From positions 1-64,000 of the forward strand of contig SVSP01000005.1 of assembly GCA_015064255.1 (NCBI GenBank): a stretch of 64,000 bases of DNA, read 5' to 3'. Position numbers and translations under genes: made by a program. Of this stretch, positions 25,607 through 33,748 are shown one piece after another (the first letter of the stretch is position 1; every line of letters begins with the position of its first letter). The stretch comes from Oscillospiraceae bacterium (lineage in GTDB: Bacteria; Bacillota; Clostridia; Oscillospirales; CAG-272). Under the pieces are notes generated by a model. That model ran no database searches and was not told the DNA's origin. It saw only the letters and a program-made list of their open reading frames with translations.

Positions 25607-26662
25607 TTAAAGTGATTTAAGAATATATTCAAGCATTTTATCGTCGTTTATAAGATATTTGTACTTATGCACGTAGCGTTTCAGCGCCTCTTTGTTTATA
25701 GGCTTCGGAGTGCTTCCTGCCGCTTTTTCGAAATTTTTATAAAATATCTTGTCAATCGTTTCGTCGGGAAGGGATATTCCTTTGCAGGAGTTGTCTATCA
25801 CCGTTACGTCGTTATCTGTTGTCAGAAAATCCCTCACGTTCTTTCCGCGGTGCTTCAGATGGTCAAGTCCCGCGCCCGAATAAGATGTGTCCGAGCCGAA
25901 CATTATACGGTCTGCATATTTAATGAAGAATTCGCGGTAAAAATCTCTTCTTTTGTCGAACGAGCCGTACATTTCCGCGCCGGGTGTAATATCTACACCA
26001 ACATTCGGATAACTTTCAAAGAGTGCCTCGAGCTTTTCGGGATGCTCCGACATAAAGAAAAAGTGCGCAAAATTCACCGAAAGCTTCGGATGCTTCTTTA
26101 AAATATTGAAAACGAGATTATACACACGCTCGTACGACATATACGTTCCGTCGCCGTAGTACCAACCTCTGTCGAGAAAACGCTTCGGGATTCTGTTTAT
26201 ATCCCAGAAGGTCTCGGGGTCGGCTACGTGCCAGATCATATGAGTATTATCTCTTTCGCAGGCTTCAAAAAAGCTGTCAAAATAATCGTCATCGATACAA
26301 ACAGAGTAATCTCTCTGCTCGTACGGCTTGGTTTCGAGCATTTTTATACCGTCAAATCCGATCTCCATAAGCTCTCGGTACTGCGAAAGCGGATCCATAT
26401 TCTCGGGCATAGGATTTTTAAAAGGCTTTTGCGGATAAACGAGTCCGCCGTAAGCGTACACCTTGGGGTTATGAAGCTTATATATCGCGGCAAGCATATT
26501 CTGTGCAGGTCCGAGGTCTCTATATATCGGAATTGAGCAAATATTTACTCCGTCAAGGTTGTTTTCCGCTTGGAAAGCATCAAGAACCTCGCAAAAATCT
26601 CTTCCGTCACGGTCTGTGTGCGTGTACAGATGCCAATGGCTGTCAATGATCTTTCTCTTCAT
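25607..26662 (-). CDS. Amidohydrolase-family (amidohydrolase_2-like) protein
   Basis: This 351-residue TIM-barrel protein has metal-binding motifs DSHWHLY at the N-terminus, WHVADPE, VNFAHFF and a C-terminal MFGSDTSYS. This pattern matches ACMSD/decarboxylase-type amidohydrolases. It probably acts on a small organic acid or lactone. It is the first gene of a three-gene minus-strand operon with a histidine phosphatase and a membrane protein. Its promoter is at 26705-26733, back-to-back with the promoter of the SGNH hydrolase. Confidence 0.8.
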   Translation of the reverse strand: MKRKIIDSHWHLYTHTDRDGRDFCEVLDAFQAENNLDGVNICSIPIYRDLGPAQNMLAAIYKLHNPKVYAYGGLVYPQKPFKNPMPENMDPLSQYRELMEIGFDGIKMLETKPYEQRDYSVCIDDDYFDSFFEACERDNTHMIWHVADPETFWDINRIPKRFLDRGWYYGDGTYMSYERVYNLVFNILKKHPKLSVNFAHFFFMSEHPEKLEALFESYPNVGVDITPGAEMYGSFDKRRDFYREFFIKYADRIMFGSDTSYSGAGLDHLKHRGKNVRDFLTTDNDVTVIDNSCKGISLPDETIDKIFYKNFEKAAGSTPKPINKEALKRYVHKYKYLINDDKMLEYILKSL

Positions 26663-26704
26663 TGTATCTAATTTCCTTTGACTTTCAGTTTCGGTTTCGA
26701 TTAA

Positions 26705-26733
26705 ATAGTATCACAGCCGTCGGGATTTGTCAA
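26705..26733 (-). promoter_or_regulatory. Promoter of the amidohydrolase operon
   Basis: Minus strand: -35 TTGACA, 17-nt spacer ending CTGTGA, -10 TACTAT. The -35 lies inside TTGTCAAGCTTGACAA, a palindrome at about 26727-26742 that could be a shared operator. Confidence 0.8.
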
Positions 26734-26750
26734 GCTTGACAAAAAAATCA

Positions 26751-26779
26751 TTGACTTAAAGTAGTCAAAGTGTTATAAT
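26751..26779 (+). promoter_or_regulatory. Promoter of the SGNH hydrolase, divergent
   Basis: -35 TTGACT, 17-nt spacer, TGT then -10 TATAAT. Confidence 0.88.
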
Positions 26780-26814
26780 TATGACATAAACTTTTAGTTT
26801 TGGAGGCATTTACA

Positions 26815-27498
26815 ATGAAAATAAAGGACAAAGTCAAGCTTGATATTAACGGGCTGTACGAATACGGTCCAATCACGATAGTCGCTTTCGGTGACAGCGT
26901 AACACACGGTTGTTTTGAAATCGGAAAAATGGACTACGTAAGTGTTTATCACAGAGTTCTTGCAAACAAAATAAACGAAAAATACGACTATATTCCCGTA
27001 AACGTCATAAATGCGGGAATCGGCGGCACTACCGCAAAGGCATCGCTTGCACGAATGGAAAGTCAGGTATTTTCACACTCGCCCGACCTCGTTATAATTG
27101 CATTCGGACTCAACGACGTAAACGGTACGCTTGAAGACTATCTGAACTCGCTTAAAACAATCTTCGAAAGCTGCAAGGCGCACGGAACAGAGGCGATATT
27201 TATGACACCGAATATGCTCAACACTTACGTTTCTGAAAGAGCACCCGAACAGTATAAGGATTACGCATGCGTTACTGCCGAGTATCAGACGAGCGGACGA
27301 ATGGATAAATATATGAACGCGGCGGTTGCCCTTGCAAACGAGATGGATATCAAGGTCGCCGACTGCTATGCGAAGTGGAAAAAGCTTGCCGAAAGTGAAG
27401 ACACGACCGCCCTTCTGTCAAATGCGATCAATCACCCGACGCGAGAAATGCACAAGCTCTTCGCCGACACACTTTACGATGTGATCTTTGAAGAATAA
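26815..27498 (+). CDS. SGNH/GDSL-family esterase
   Basis: This 227-residue protein has all four SGNH blocks: AFGDSVTHG (Ser nucleophile), NAGIGGTTA (Gly), FGLNDVNG (Asn) and a C-terminal INHPTREMH (His; the Asp partner is less clear). It is a likely cytoplasmic esterase, perhaps deacetylating sugars released from plant polysaccharide. The ATG at 26815 has GGAGG 8 nt upstream. A TTG at 26800 overlaps that RBS and is rejected. It is monocistronic with a strong terminator. Confidence 0.87.
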   Translation: MKIKDKVKLDINGLYEYGPITIVAFGDSVTHGCFEIGKMDYVSVYHRVLANKINEKYDYIPVNVINAGIGGTTAKASLARMESQVFSHSPDLVIIAFGLNDVNGTLEDYLNSLKTIFESCKAHGTEAIFMTPNMLNTYVSERAPEQYKDYACVTAEYQTSGRMDKYMNAAVALANEMDIKVADCYAKWKKLAESEDTTALLSNAINHPTREMHKLFADTLYDVIFEE

Positions 27499-27508
27499 AA
27501 CAAACTTT

Positions 27509-27547
27509 AAATCAAAAACGGATGCGAGGCATCCGTTTTTTGATTTC
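27509..27547. terminator. Bidirectional terminator between the SGNH hydrolase and mgsA
   Basis: The stem AAATCAAAAACGGATGC / GCATCCGTTTTTTGATTT has A and T flanks on both strands, so it can stop transcription from both convergent genes. It overlaps the mgsA stop codon. Confidence 0.88.
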
Positions 27548-28013
27548 AAAGACTCTTTGCTCTTTCGTGAACGGCGCGGCGGAAGTCGGGAAGGTCGTGC
27601 GAATATTCGCTGTCCATATAAGGACTTGTGATTATAAAATCGGCGGTCGCGCGGTTGTTTGCGATCGGAATATCGTAAACCTGCGCAATTCGAAGAAGTG
27701 CTTTTACGTCGGGATCGTGAGGCTGCGCGGTCAGCGGGTCGGAGAAGAATATCACAATATCTATCTTTCCGTCAACAATACGCGCACCTATCTGTTGGTC
27801 GCCGCCGAGAGGACCGCTGTTGTAGCCTCTTACGGGCAGTCCTGTGTGCTCTGCGACCATTTTTGCGGTAGTTCCCGTACCGCAGAGAAAATGATGCTCA
27901 AGAATTTCCTTGTTTTTCTTGCACCAAGCTATAAGGTCGTGCTTTTTGTTGTCGTGAGCGATAAGGGCGATATTCTTTTGAGGTTCCATAGTAAGATTTA
28001 TGTTTTCGTTCAT
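27546..28013 (-). CDS. mgsA: Methylglyoxal synthase
   Basis: This 155-residue enzyme converts dihydroxyacetone phosphate to methylglyoxal and phosphate, a bypass of lower glycolysis. Family signatures are present: ALIAHDNKK at the N-terminus, CGTGTTA (phosphate loop), SGPLGGDQQIGA and FFSDPLTAQPHDPDVKALLR, which include the catalytic Asp and phosphate-binding residues. The length is usual for the family. It is expressed alone from the promoter at 28057. Confidence 0.95.
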   Translation of the reverse strand: MNENINLTMEPQKNIALIAHDNKKHDLIAWCKKNKEILEHHFLCGTGTTAKMVAEHTGLPVRGYNSGPLGGDQQIGARIVDGKIDIVIFFSDPLTAQPHDPDVKALLRIAQVYDIPIANNRATADFIITSPYMDSEYSHDLPDFRRAVHERAKSL

Positions 28014-28056
28014 TGTAAATTCTCCGTGTTTGAAATATTTGATCTTTCTTTACTCT

Positions 28057-28085
28057 ATTATACTACATAATCTTTTCTAAATCAA
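28057..28085 (-). promoter_or_regulatory. mgsA promoter
   Basis: Minus strand: -35 TTGATT, 17-nt spacer, -10 TATAAT. It is back-to-back with the promoter at 28107. Confidence 0.82.
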
Positions 28086-28106
28086 GAATTTAGGCGAAAT
28101 TTAGCG

Positions 28107-28135
28107 TTGATTTTACAAGTTGCGTGTGTTATAAT
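28107..28135 (+). promoter_or_regulatory. Promoter of the beta-helix gene
   Basis: -35 TTGATT, 17-nt spacer, -10 TATAAT preceded by GTGTGT. Confidence 0.82.
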
Positions 28136-28172
28136 GTGCGTGTAATTAAATTTTCTTTGCAAGGAGATAGCT

Positions 28173-29189
28173 ATGAACAACGATATTTTTGATTTTTCCG
28201 AAAAAAGCTTTTTAAATGTGGCAGATATCATTCCGCGCGACGGTTCAAGGGATGTAGCCGACGATATTCAGAATATCATTGACGCAAATCCCAACCGCAC
28301 GATCTATTTTCCCGACGGAACGTATATCCTTTCGAAGCCGATATGCACTCCTGCCGATCCGAAAAAGAGCGTTTCGCTTCAGCTTTCAAAATACGCGATC
28401 ATAAAAGCCTCCGATGATTGGAACAGCGAAGAAGCACTCGTGCGCCTTGGAGGGAAAGACGCTTTTAATGACATCTATACAGACGGAAGCAACTATTCAT
28501 TTGTCGGCGGTATAGTTGACGGCAACGAAAGAGCGAACGGAATATCTATCGACAGCGGAAGAGAAACTCTTATACGCGATGTATCGATAAAGCATACGGT
28601 TATAGGAATTCATATAAAACGAGGAGCAAACTCCGGCTCGTCGGACGCTGATATTATGAACGTAAATATCGTCGGAAGGGGCGACACTTCTTCAAAGGGC
28701 GTTCTTATCGAGGGATGGGACAACACGTTTACGAATATGAGAATCGCGAAGGTCTTTACAGGCGTTGAGATACGTTCAGCAGGAAACTTCCTGAGAAATA
28801 TCCATCCGCTTTACGTTTCAAACTACGAGGACTATGAAAACAGCTGTGCCTTCCGCGACGTTGAGGGCGGAAACTTCTATAATAACTGTTACAGCGACCA
28901 GTTCGGAATAGGCTTCTATACAGCCGAAAGCAGACTCAGCACCTTTGACAGCTGCTTCTGCTTCTGGTACTCCCCGAAAATGGGACGACACACGGCATTT
29001 AAGGCAGAAAAGAAATTCTGCTCGGTCGTTGCGAATTTTAAATCGGGCTTCAGAAACGATACGGAAAACATTTTGCTCAGCGTAGGCGAAAGCGGAGGAA
29101 ACGGTATTTTAAGTAATCCTATCGTCAATCCGAATATTCTCGCAGACGACACTTACAAAGAATATCTCCGCGGAGAAGTAATAGGATAA
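28173..29189 (+). CDS. Right-handed beta-helix protein (pectin lyase-like fold)
   Basis: This 338-residue protein has an N-terminal segment DIQNIIDANPNRTIYFPDGTYILS, the usual opening of Pectate_lyase_3/GH28-type beta-helices. It is followed by many short strand repeats with stacked Asn and Gly (VGGIVDGNERANGISID, IHIKRGANSG, NFYNNCYSD). No catalytic triad of a known family can be assigned. There is no signal peptide, so it is an intracellular enzyme or a binding protein for pectic or other oligosaccharides. AAGGAG precedes ATG. It is monocistronic. Confidence 0.75.
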   Translation: MNNDIFDFSEKSFLNVADIIPRDGSRDVADDIQNIIDANPNRTIYFPDGTYILSKPICTPADPKKSVSLQLSKYAIIKASDDWNSEEALVRLGGKDAFNDIYTDGSNYSFVGGIVDGNERANGISIDSGRETLIRDVSIKHTVIGIHIKRGANSGSSDADIMNVNIVGRGDTSSKGVLIEGWDNTFTNMRIAKVFTGVEIRSAGNFLRNIHPLYVSNYEDYENSCAFRDVEGGNFYNNCYSDQFGIGFYTAESRLSTFDSCFCFWYSPKMGRHTAFKAEKKFCSVVANFKSGFRNDTENILLSVGESGGNGILSNPIVNPNILADDTYKEYLRGEVIG

Positions 29190-29249
29190 AATCCCTTTGG
29201 GTGTGTTTTCGCACAGAAAAGAAAGGTATATAAATGTCTGAATATATAA

Positions 29250-29286
29250 ACAGTACCGCAATTTTGATTTGCGGTACTGTTTTTTA
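29250..29286 (+). terminator. Terminator after the beta-helix gene
   Basis: The stem ACAGTACCGCAA / TTGCGGTACTGT is followed by TTTTTTA. Confidence 0.9.
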
Positions 29287-29332
29287 ATATTTATTGGAGG
29301 TTTTGAATTTTACAAGGCTATTTTAAACGTTC

Positions 29333-30715
29333 TCAGTCATCATAGTCACGTTCTGCTTTTACGATCTCGCCGCTTACTGCATCAATCTTATATTCGAATT
29401 CGTATCTGCCTGACTCGAAATCAATCTCGTAAACTGCTTTGCCGTGCTCTACGTCAAATTCGCAGTCGTCAAATCTTACTTCGGATGCCGAAAGTCCTGA
29501 GTCTTTGAGGGCGATCTCTTTTGCTTTTTCTGCGGTGATATAGGTTACGGGAGTCGTTTCACTCGGATTTGAAGGACTTTCTGGGGTCACGGGAGTTTCG
29601 GGCTTGGTTTCCGAGGGCTTTTTGCCGTCTGTCTTTTTGCGGAGGATCTCGCCGCTTACTGCGTCAACGTCGTATTCGTACTCAACGCCGTTTGCGTAGA
29701 ATTCAAGCTCGTAAACTGCTTTGCCGTGCTCGAAATCGAATTCGCGGTCGTCGAAGATCGCTTCGGTTTCGCTTACGCCTGCGTCCTTGAGAACTATTGC
29801 TTTTGCCTCTTCAAGAGTAATATAGGTCGGCTGTGCGGGCTCTGCGGGAGTTTCGGGTGTTGTAGGATCTTCGGGGTTCACGGGAGTGTCGGGAACGTTG
29901 TCAAGATGCGTTGCATTTCCTGTGGGAGCAACGTTATTGCCGTTTTCCTTGCTTTGGTTATTTTCTACCGTATTTTTGTCGGAATTTGTTTTGTCGGGAG
30001 CTTTTTTGATTTCCCATTCGTGCTTTACAACTTCACCTGTAGTTGCATCGATCTCGTAATCGTATTCCGAACCGTTTGCGTAGAATTCAAGCTCGTAAAC
30101 TGCTCTTCCGCGCTCAAAATCGAATTCGCGGTCGTCGAAGAACGCATCGGATGCGCTGATACCTGCGTGCGCGAGAGCAATCTCTTTTGCTTTTTCAAGA
30201 GAGATATACTGTGACGGGGAGAGTGAGTTTGTGTACTTTGGGTCATAGTCGTCGTGTCCGATTGTGATAACTTGCGGGTCAACGTTGAGCGATTTTACCG
30301 TGTTTGTGATCTCGCTTTCGAGCTTATCTGCAAAATTCTTTTCGGGGAGTACGGAGCCGGGCTCTACGCGTACAACGATGTTTCTTCTTTCGCCGTCAAT
30401 ATCTACTGCAAAGTATCCTGCGTTGTATATTTCTTTTACGAGAGCCTTCACAGCATCAATATAGCTGAGACCCACGAAGGAATCAAGTTCGCTTAAAAGA
30501 TCTTTGCCGTCTTTGTTGTTGCCCTTGACCGAAGTAACTTTTCCGTCTTTATCGTAATCTATGCGGATCTCGGGGTTTACGCTCAGAATGATCGTTCCCG
30601 AATCGCCCGACATAAAAGGGCTTTTTTTCAGGATAAGCAATCCTGCTGTGAGTACAGTTGCTATAACGAGGAGTACTGCGATGGTTATTGTAGCTGTTTT
30701 GAGAGTCTTTTTCAT
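29333..30715 (-). CDS. Membrane-anchored RsgI-like/PepSY repeat protein
   Basis: This 460-residue protein has an N-terminal membrane helix (about 8-30). Next comes a segment (~42-140) opening TIILSVNPEIRIDYDKDGKV, which resembles the periplasmic-type N-domain of RsgI-like anti-sigma-factor proteins. Three PepSY domains follow (~165-230, ~295-355, ~390-455), each ending in a near-repeat FDDREFDFE..AVYELEFYANG..Y.YDVDA.SGEI, separated by two Pro/Thr-rich linkers. It probably faces the outside and may inhibit a peptidase or act in envelope signalling. The RsgI and PepSY calls are by motif resemblance. No sigma factor gene is adjacent. Confidence 0.8.
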   Translation of the reverse strand: MKKTLKTATITIAVLLVIATVLTAGLLILKKSPFMSGDSGTIILSVNPEIRIDYDKDGKVTSVKGNNKDGKDLLSELDSFVGLSYIDAVKALVKEIYNAGYFAVDIDGERRNIVVRVEPGSVLPEKNFADKLESEITNTVKSLNVDPQVITIGHDDYDPKYTNSLSPSQYISLEKAKEIALAHAGISASDAFFDDREFDFERGRAVYELEFYANGSEYDYEIDATTGEVVKHEWEIKKAPDKTNSDKNTVENNQSKENGNNVAPTGNATHLDNVPDTPVNPEDPTTPETPAEPAQPTYITLEEAKAIVLKDAGVSETEAIFDDREFDFEHGKAVYELEFYANGVEYEYDVDAVSGEILRKKTDGKKPSETKPETPVTPESPSNPSETTPVTYITAEKAKEIALKDSGLSASEVRFDDCEFDVEHGKAVYEIDFESGRYEFEYKIDAVSGEIVKAERDYDD

Positions 30716-30833
30716 ATTTAAAAAGTCCTTTCTTGATTTTATTTTGTTTTACATTTGCAGATTACGGATAAAGTTTTCAAATATCGGGGTAAAGAAAGGA
30801 TTTTTTGAAAAAATATAATATTTTTTTAGCAAC

Positions 30834-30862
30834 TTGACAACAGAGATGCCTGCTGATATAAT
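30834..30862 (+). promoter_or_regulatory. Promoter of the sialidase-like gene
   Basis: -35 TTGACA, 17-nt spacer, -10 TATAAT (CTGATATAAT). Confidence 0.88.
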
Positions 30863-30899
30863 CAAAGCAGAAAAACACGCTTGAAGGAGTACGTATGCT

Positions 30900-31865
30900 A
30901 TGAAGATAACAGCTAATGAGTTTGTCCTGCCCATTATCGAAGGTAAGGAATGTCACGCAAGCCACTTTGTTCTGCTCGGCGGAGGAGAGGTGTTTTGCGT
31001 TTACTTCTATGGCAGCCGGGAGGGTCAAAACGACGTGCGCATTTTCGGCTCGAGGCGTTTTCCTGACGGATCGTGGAGCGCGCCGACAGCGATAAGCGAG
31101 GATGACGGTCAGCCGCACTGGAACCCCGTCCTTTTCAGACGCAGCGACGGCACTGTGATACTCTTTTACAAGGTTGGAAAGCCGATCGCCGATTGGAAAA
31201 CGGTGTGCAAAATTTCGTACGACAACTGCGAAAGCTGGAGCGAGTCCTTTGAAATGATCGAGGGCGACGAAAGCGGCGGACGCGGTCCCGTGCGAAACAA
31301 GGCGATATATCTGTCGAACGGATCAATAATTGCGGGCGGATCGACCGAAAAGGGCGAATGGAAATGCTTCTTTGACCGTTCGGACGACGGCGCAAAGAGC
31401 TGGCAAAGAAGCCGCGATCTGCGGATTTTCGAAGGAAACAGCGAGGATTTCAATAAAAGAGGAATAATTCAGCCGACTCTCTGGGAAAGCTCGGACGGAG
31501 TACACGCGCTTATGCGTTCAAGCGAGGGTGTCGTTTACCGCACGGACTCTCCCGACGGCAACGCTTGGTGTGATCCATACCCGATCGATATGCCGAACAA
31601 CAACAGCGGAATAGATCTTGCTAGCCTCGAGGACGGCAGAATAATACTTTGCTGCAATCCCGTTTCGGACAACTGGGGAAAGCGCTCACCGATATCGCTT
31701 TTCGAGTCTTTGGACGACGGAAAAAGCTTTAAATTTCTCACCCACCTTACGACAATGCAGGGCGAGTATTCTTACCCCGCACTGCGCTATGAAGACGGAC
31801 GTTTGCATATCAGCTACACGTGGAATCGCAAAACGGTGCAGTATTTTTGTCTTGAGGGGATATAA
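30900..31865 (+). CDS. Exo-sialidase-like BNR-repeat protein
   Basis: This 321-residue six-bladed propeller-like protein has several Asp-box motifs (SYDNCESWSE, SDDGAKSWQRS, SLDDGKSF), as in sialidases and related exo-glycosidases. Conserved catalytic Arg, Tyr and Glu residues of GH33 cannot be fixed with confidence. No signal peptide, so it would act on internalised glycans. AAGGAG at 30884-30889 serves the ATG at 30900. Just before it lies ATG-CTA-TGA at 30895, a two-codon frame whose stop overlaps this start. Confidence 0.72.
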   Translation: MKITANEFVLPIIEGKECHASHFVLLGGGEVFCVYFYGSREGQNDVRIFGSRRFPDGSWSAPTAISEDDGQPHWNPVLFRRSDGTVILFYKVGKPIADWKTVCKISYDNCESWSESFEMIEGDESGGRGPVRNKAIYLSNGSIIAGGSTEKGEWKCFFDRSDDGAKSWQRSRDLRIFEGNSEDFNKRGIIQPTLWESSDGVHALMRSSEGVVYRTDSPDGNAWCDPYPIDMPNNNSGIDLASLEDGRIILCCNPVSDNWGKRSPISLFESLDDGKSFKFLTHLTTMQGEYSYPALRYEDGRLHISYTWNRKTVQYFCLEGI

Positions 31866-31879
31866 AAAGAATATAAAAC

Positions 31880-31908
31880 AGCCAAGCGATGAATTTCTCA
31901 TCGCTTGG
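31880..31908 (+). terminator. Terminator-like hairpin after the sialidase-like gene
   Basis: The stem GCCAAGCGATGA / TCATCGCTTGGC is followed by only a short AATTTCG tail. The sequence from here to 32080 holds a degenerate copy of the AGTAAAGTTTTT-type repeat (CGGTAAAGTTTTTGG near 32029) and no gene. Confidence 0.7.
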
Positions 31909-32080
31909 CAATTTCGTTTGTAAATGATGTGCGCAGTTTGCTGACGCGAAAAGGGCAAACCGCACCCTTCGAATACAGAAATATTTTTCATTATCGAACG
32001 GTGTGTGTGGTGAAATTCGGTTTTTTCGGTAAAGTTTTTGGAAAGAAAAGCGTTTTCCAAAAAACGATATCACACAGCAT

Positions 32081-32251
32081 TTATCTTGTGCCCGTTTTTA
32101 TTTCACCGTGCTTTTTCTCATATTCTTCAATGCAATCACGAATAAGTATAAGTATCTGACTGTTTGCGCTTCTGCCTTCATAATCGGCTATAACATGTAA
32201 TTTGTCGAGCATTTCGTCATCAATTCTGACAGATAAACTTTTTGTGGCCAT
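32081..32251 (-). CDS. Ribbon-helix-helix (CopG/Arc-type) regulator
   Basis: This 56-residue protein has strand KSLSVRIDDEML followed by two helices (DKLHVIADYEGRS, NSQILILIRDCIEEYEKK), the canonical RHH DNA-binding dimer fold. The ATG at 32251 has GGAG upstream. An in-frame ATG 24 codons earlier has no RBS and lies in the A/T-rich promoter region. It is divergent from the SLOG gene at 32360. An 11-bp inverted repeat in the shared spacer is a likely binding site. Confidence 0.82.
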   Translation of the reverse strand: MATKSLSVRIDDEMLDKLHVIADYEGRSANSQILILIRDCIEEYEKKHGEIKTGTR

Positions 32252-32269
32252 AATAACTCCAAATTTAAT

Positions 32270-32330
32270 ATATTTTATGTTTACTTTATATCTATTTTGT
32301 GTTATTATGTTACGAATAGACATAAAATAT
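32270..32330. promoter_or_regulatory. Inverted repeat in the RHH/SLOG divergent promoter region
   Basis: ATATTTTATGT (32270-32280) and ACATAAAATAT (32320-32330) are perfect inverted copies 39 nt apart, flanking the divergent promoter area. They suit two half-sites for the RHH dimer. The promoters themselves are not sharply defined. Confidence 0.5.
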
Positions 32331-32359
32331 GTTCAAAATATATCTAAAAGGAGATAATT

Positions 32360-32689
32360 ATGAAGCTTGCAATTATAGGATCAAGAAATCTGACAGTAGA
32401 AAATATCGGTGATTACCTGCCAAACGGGGTAACGGAGATCGTATCGGGCGGCGCGAGGGGAATAGACAGTCAGGCGGCTGAATACGCAAAGGAAAAAAAT
32501 ATTCCACTGACCGAATTTCTCCCCGATTATGCAAGATACGGAAGAGGTGCGCCGATCGTGCGAAACAAGCAGATAGCAGAATATGCCGATCTGGTTTTGG
32601 CGTTTTGGGACGGAAAATCAAAAGGAACACTTTCGGTGATAAAATATTGCGAAAAAACAGGGAAAAAGTGTACGGTTGTAGAAATTTAG
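32360..32689 (+). CDS. SLOG-family (DprA/YspA-like) small protein
   Basis: This 109-residue Rossmann-like protein has AIIGSRNL at the N-terminus, SGGARGIDSQAAEYA (nucleotide-binding GGARG.D of SLOG/DprA-like folds) and VLAFWDGKSKGT. Stand-alone SLOG proteins probably bind or process nucleotide derivatives, and some work in prophage or defence settings. AAAGGAG precedes ATG. Pairing with a divergent RHH regulator suggests controlled expression. The cellular role is unknown. Confidence 0.75.
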   Translation: MKLAIIGSRNLTVENIGDYLPNGVTEIVSGGARGIDSQAAEYAKEKNIPLTEFLPDYARYGRGAPIVRNKQIAEYADLVLAFWDGKSKGTLSVIKYCEKTGKKCTVVEI

Positions 32690-32765
32690 CGCGGTGCGAA
32701 CATACCGCGTATTTGCGTTTTTCTCATCACAATAAGGCTTTTTGAAAAGGACGCAAAATAAAAGA

Positions 32766-32794
32766 TTGACACGGACGGCTGTGAGTGATATAAT
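32766..32794 (+). promoter_or_regulatory. Promoter of the PHP phosphatase gene
   Basis: -35 TTGACA, 17-nt spacer ending GAGTGA, -10 TATAAT. Confidence 0.9.
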
Positions 32795-32843
32795 AAATTG
32801 GAATAGTTTTTGATGAGCCGAGCGGCAGAAAGGTTTATTTATT

Positions 32844-33608
32844 ATGATTGCAAATTATCATACACATACAGCAAGATGCGGACACGCAGACGGATCCGAC
32901 AGAGAATATATCGAAGAGGCTATAAAGGGCGGTCTTAAGATCCTCGGATTTGCCGACCACGCGCCGTTTGTCTATAAAAACGGCTTTGTTTCGGATATGA
33001 GAATGAAGCTCGCTGACGTTGACGGATATTTTTCCTCTTTGACAGCACTTCGCGAGGAATATAAAAATGATATAAAAATATATATCGGATTTGAGTCCGA
33101 GTATATCCCCGAGCTTATGGAAGCACAGGACGCTCTTCTTCGCGAATATCCGCTTGACTATATGATAATGGGTGAGCATTTTTACGAGCCCGAGGACAGA
33201 GGAGTACACTGTCACGCGCGCCCGATGGATAACGCCGCACTTACAAAATATATCGACGTGGTGATAGAGGGAATGAAAAGCGGAAGATATAAATATCTCG
33301 CGCATCCCGATATGACGAGAGTTGCCGAAAAGGACGAGCATTTTACAAAAGAATTTACCCGTCTTTGCAAATTTATGAAAGAGGCGGGATTGCCTGTCGA
33401 AGTGAATATGCTCGGATATGTTACGAAAAGGATATATCCGTGCGATGAATTTATGAAAATTGCGGCGTCGGTCGGAACAAAGGCAATAATCGGCTGTGAC
33501 GCACACAGTCCCGATTTCCTCTCGGATAAGGAGAAGCACAGGGCAGTAAATGAATATGCGAGGAGCTTCGGACTTGAGATAATCGAAACTTTACCCGGGC
33601 TCGATTAA
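32844..33608 (+). CDS. hisJ: PHP-family histidinol-phosphatase
   Basis: This 254-residue protein has the polymerase/histidinol-phosphatase metal motifs: NYHTHTARCGHA (His-x-His), FADHAPF, MGEHF, HPDM and GCDAHSP. It matches the HisJ/HisK type that removes phosphate from L-histidinol phosphate in histidine synthesis. No other his genes are in the window, so a different phosphoester substrate is possible. AAAGG lies upstream of the ATG. The gene ends just before the ilv promoter with no obvious terminator. Confidence 0.75.
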   Translation: MIANYHTHTARCGHADGSDREYIEEAIKGGLKILGFADHAPFVYKNGFVSDMRMKLADVDGYFSSLTALREEYKNDIKIYIGFESEYIPELMEAQDALLREYPLDYMIMGEHFYEPEDRGVHCHARPMDNAALTKYIDVVIEGMKSGRYKYLAHPDMTRVAEKDEHFTKEFTRLCKFMKEAGLPVEVNMLGYVTKRIYPCDEFMKIAASVGTKAIIGCDAHSPDFLSDKEKHRAVNEYARSFGLEIIETLPGLD

Positions 33609-33614
33609 AAAGTC

Positions 33615-33643
33615 TTGACAAGGCATTTTATACGTGATATAAT
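33615..33643 (+). promoter_or_regulatory. Promoter of the ilv operon
   Basis: -35 TTGACA, 17-nt spacer ending ACGTGA, -10 TATAAT. The ~100-nt leader has a short GCAGA/TCTGC hairpin (near 33711-33725) but no T-box, and no leader peptide rich in branched residues that I can see. Confidence 0.9.
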
Positions 33644-33748
33644 ATCCTTTCAGGAATTAATAATAAATCAGCATAAAAATCGGACGTTTTATATAAAAAA
33701 GATTGTTTTGGCAGACGCGTTCTGCTGAAAATGAGAAAGGTAAAGTTT

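Noticed and set aside
29234..29287. 17-residue frame (MSEYIN..) with AAAGG upstream inside a terminator
   Set aside because: Its codons are mostly the two arms of the terminator hairpin, so it is likely a chance frame.
33650..33748. Possible T-box or leader-peptide attenuator before ilvB
   Set aside because: The leader is under 110 nt, has only a 5-bp hairpin, no T-box sequence and no run of Leu/Val/Ile codons.
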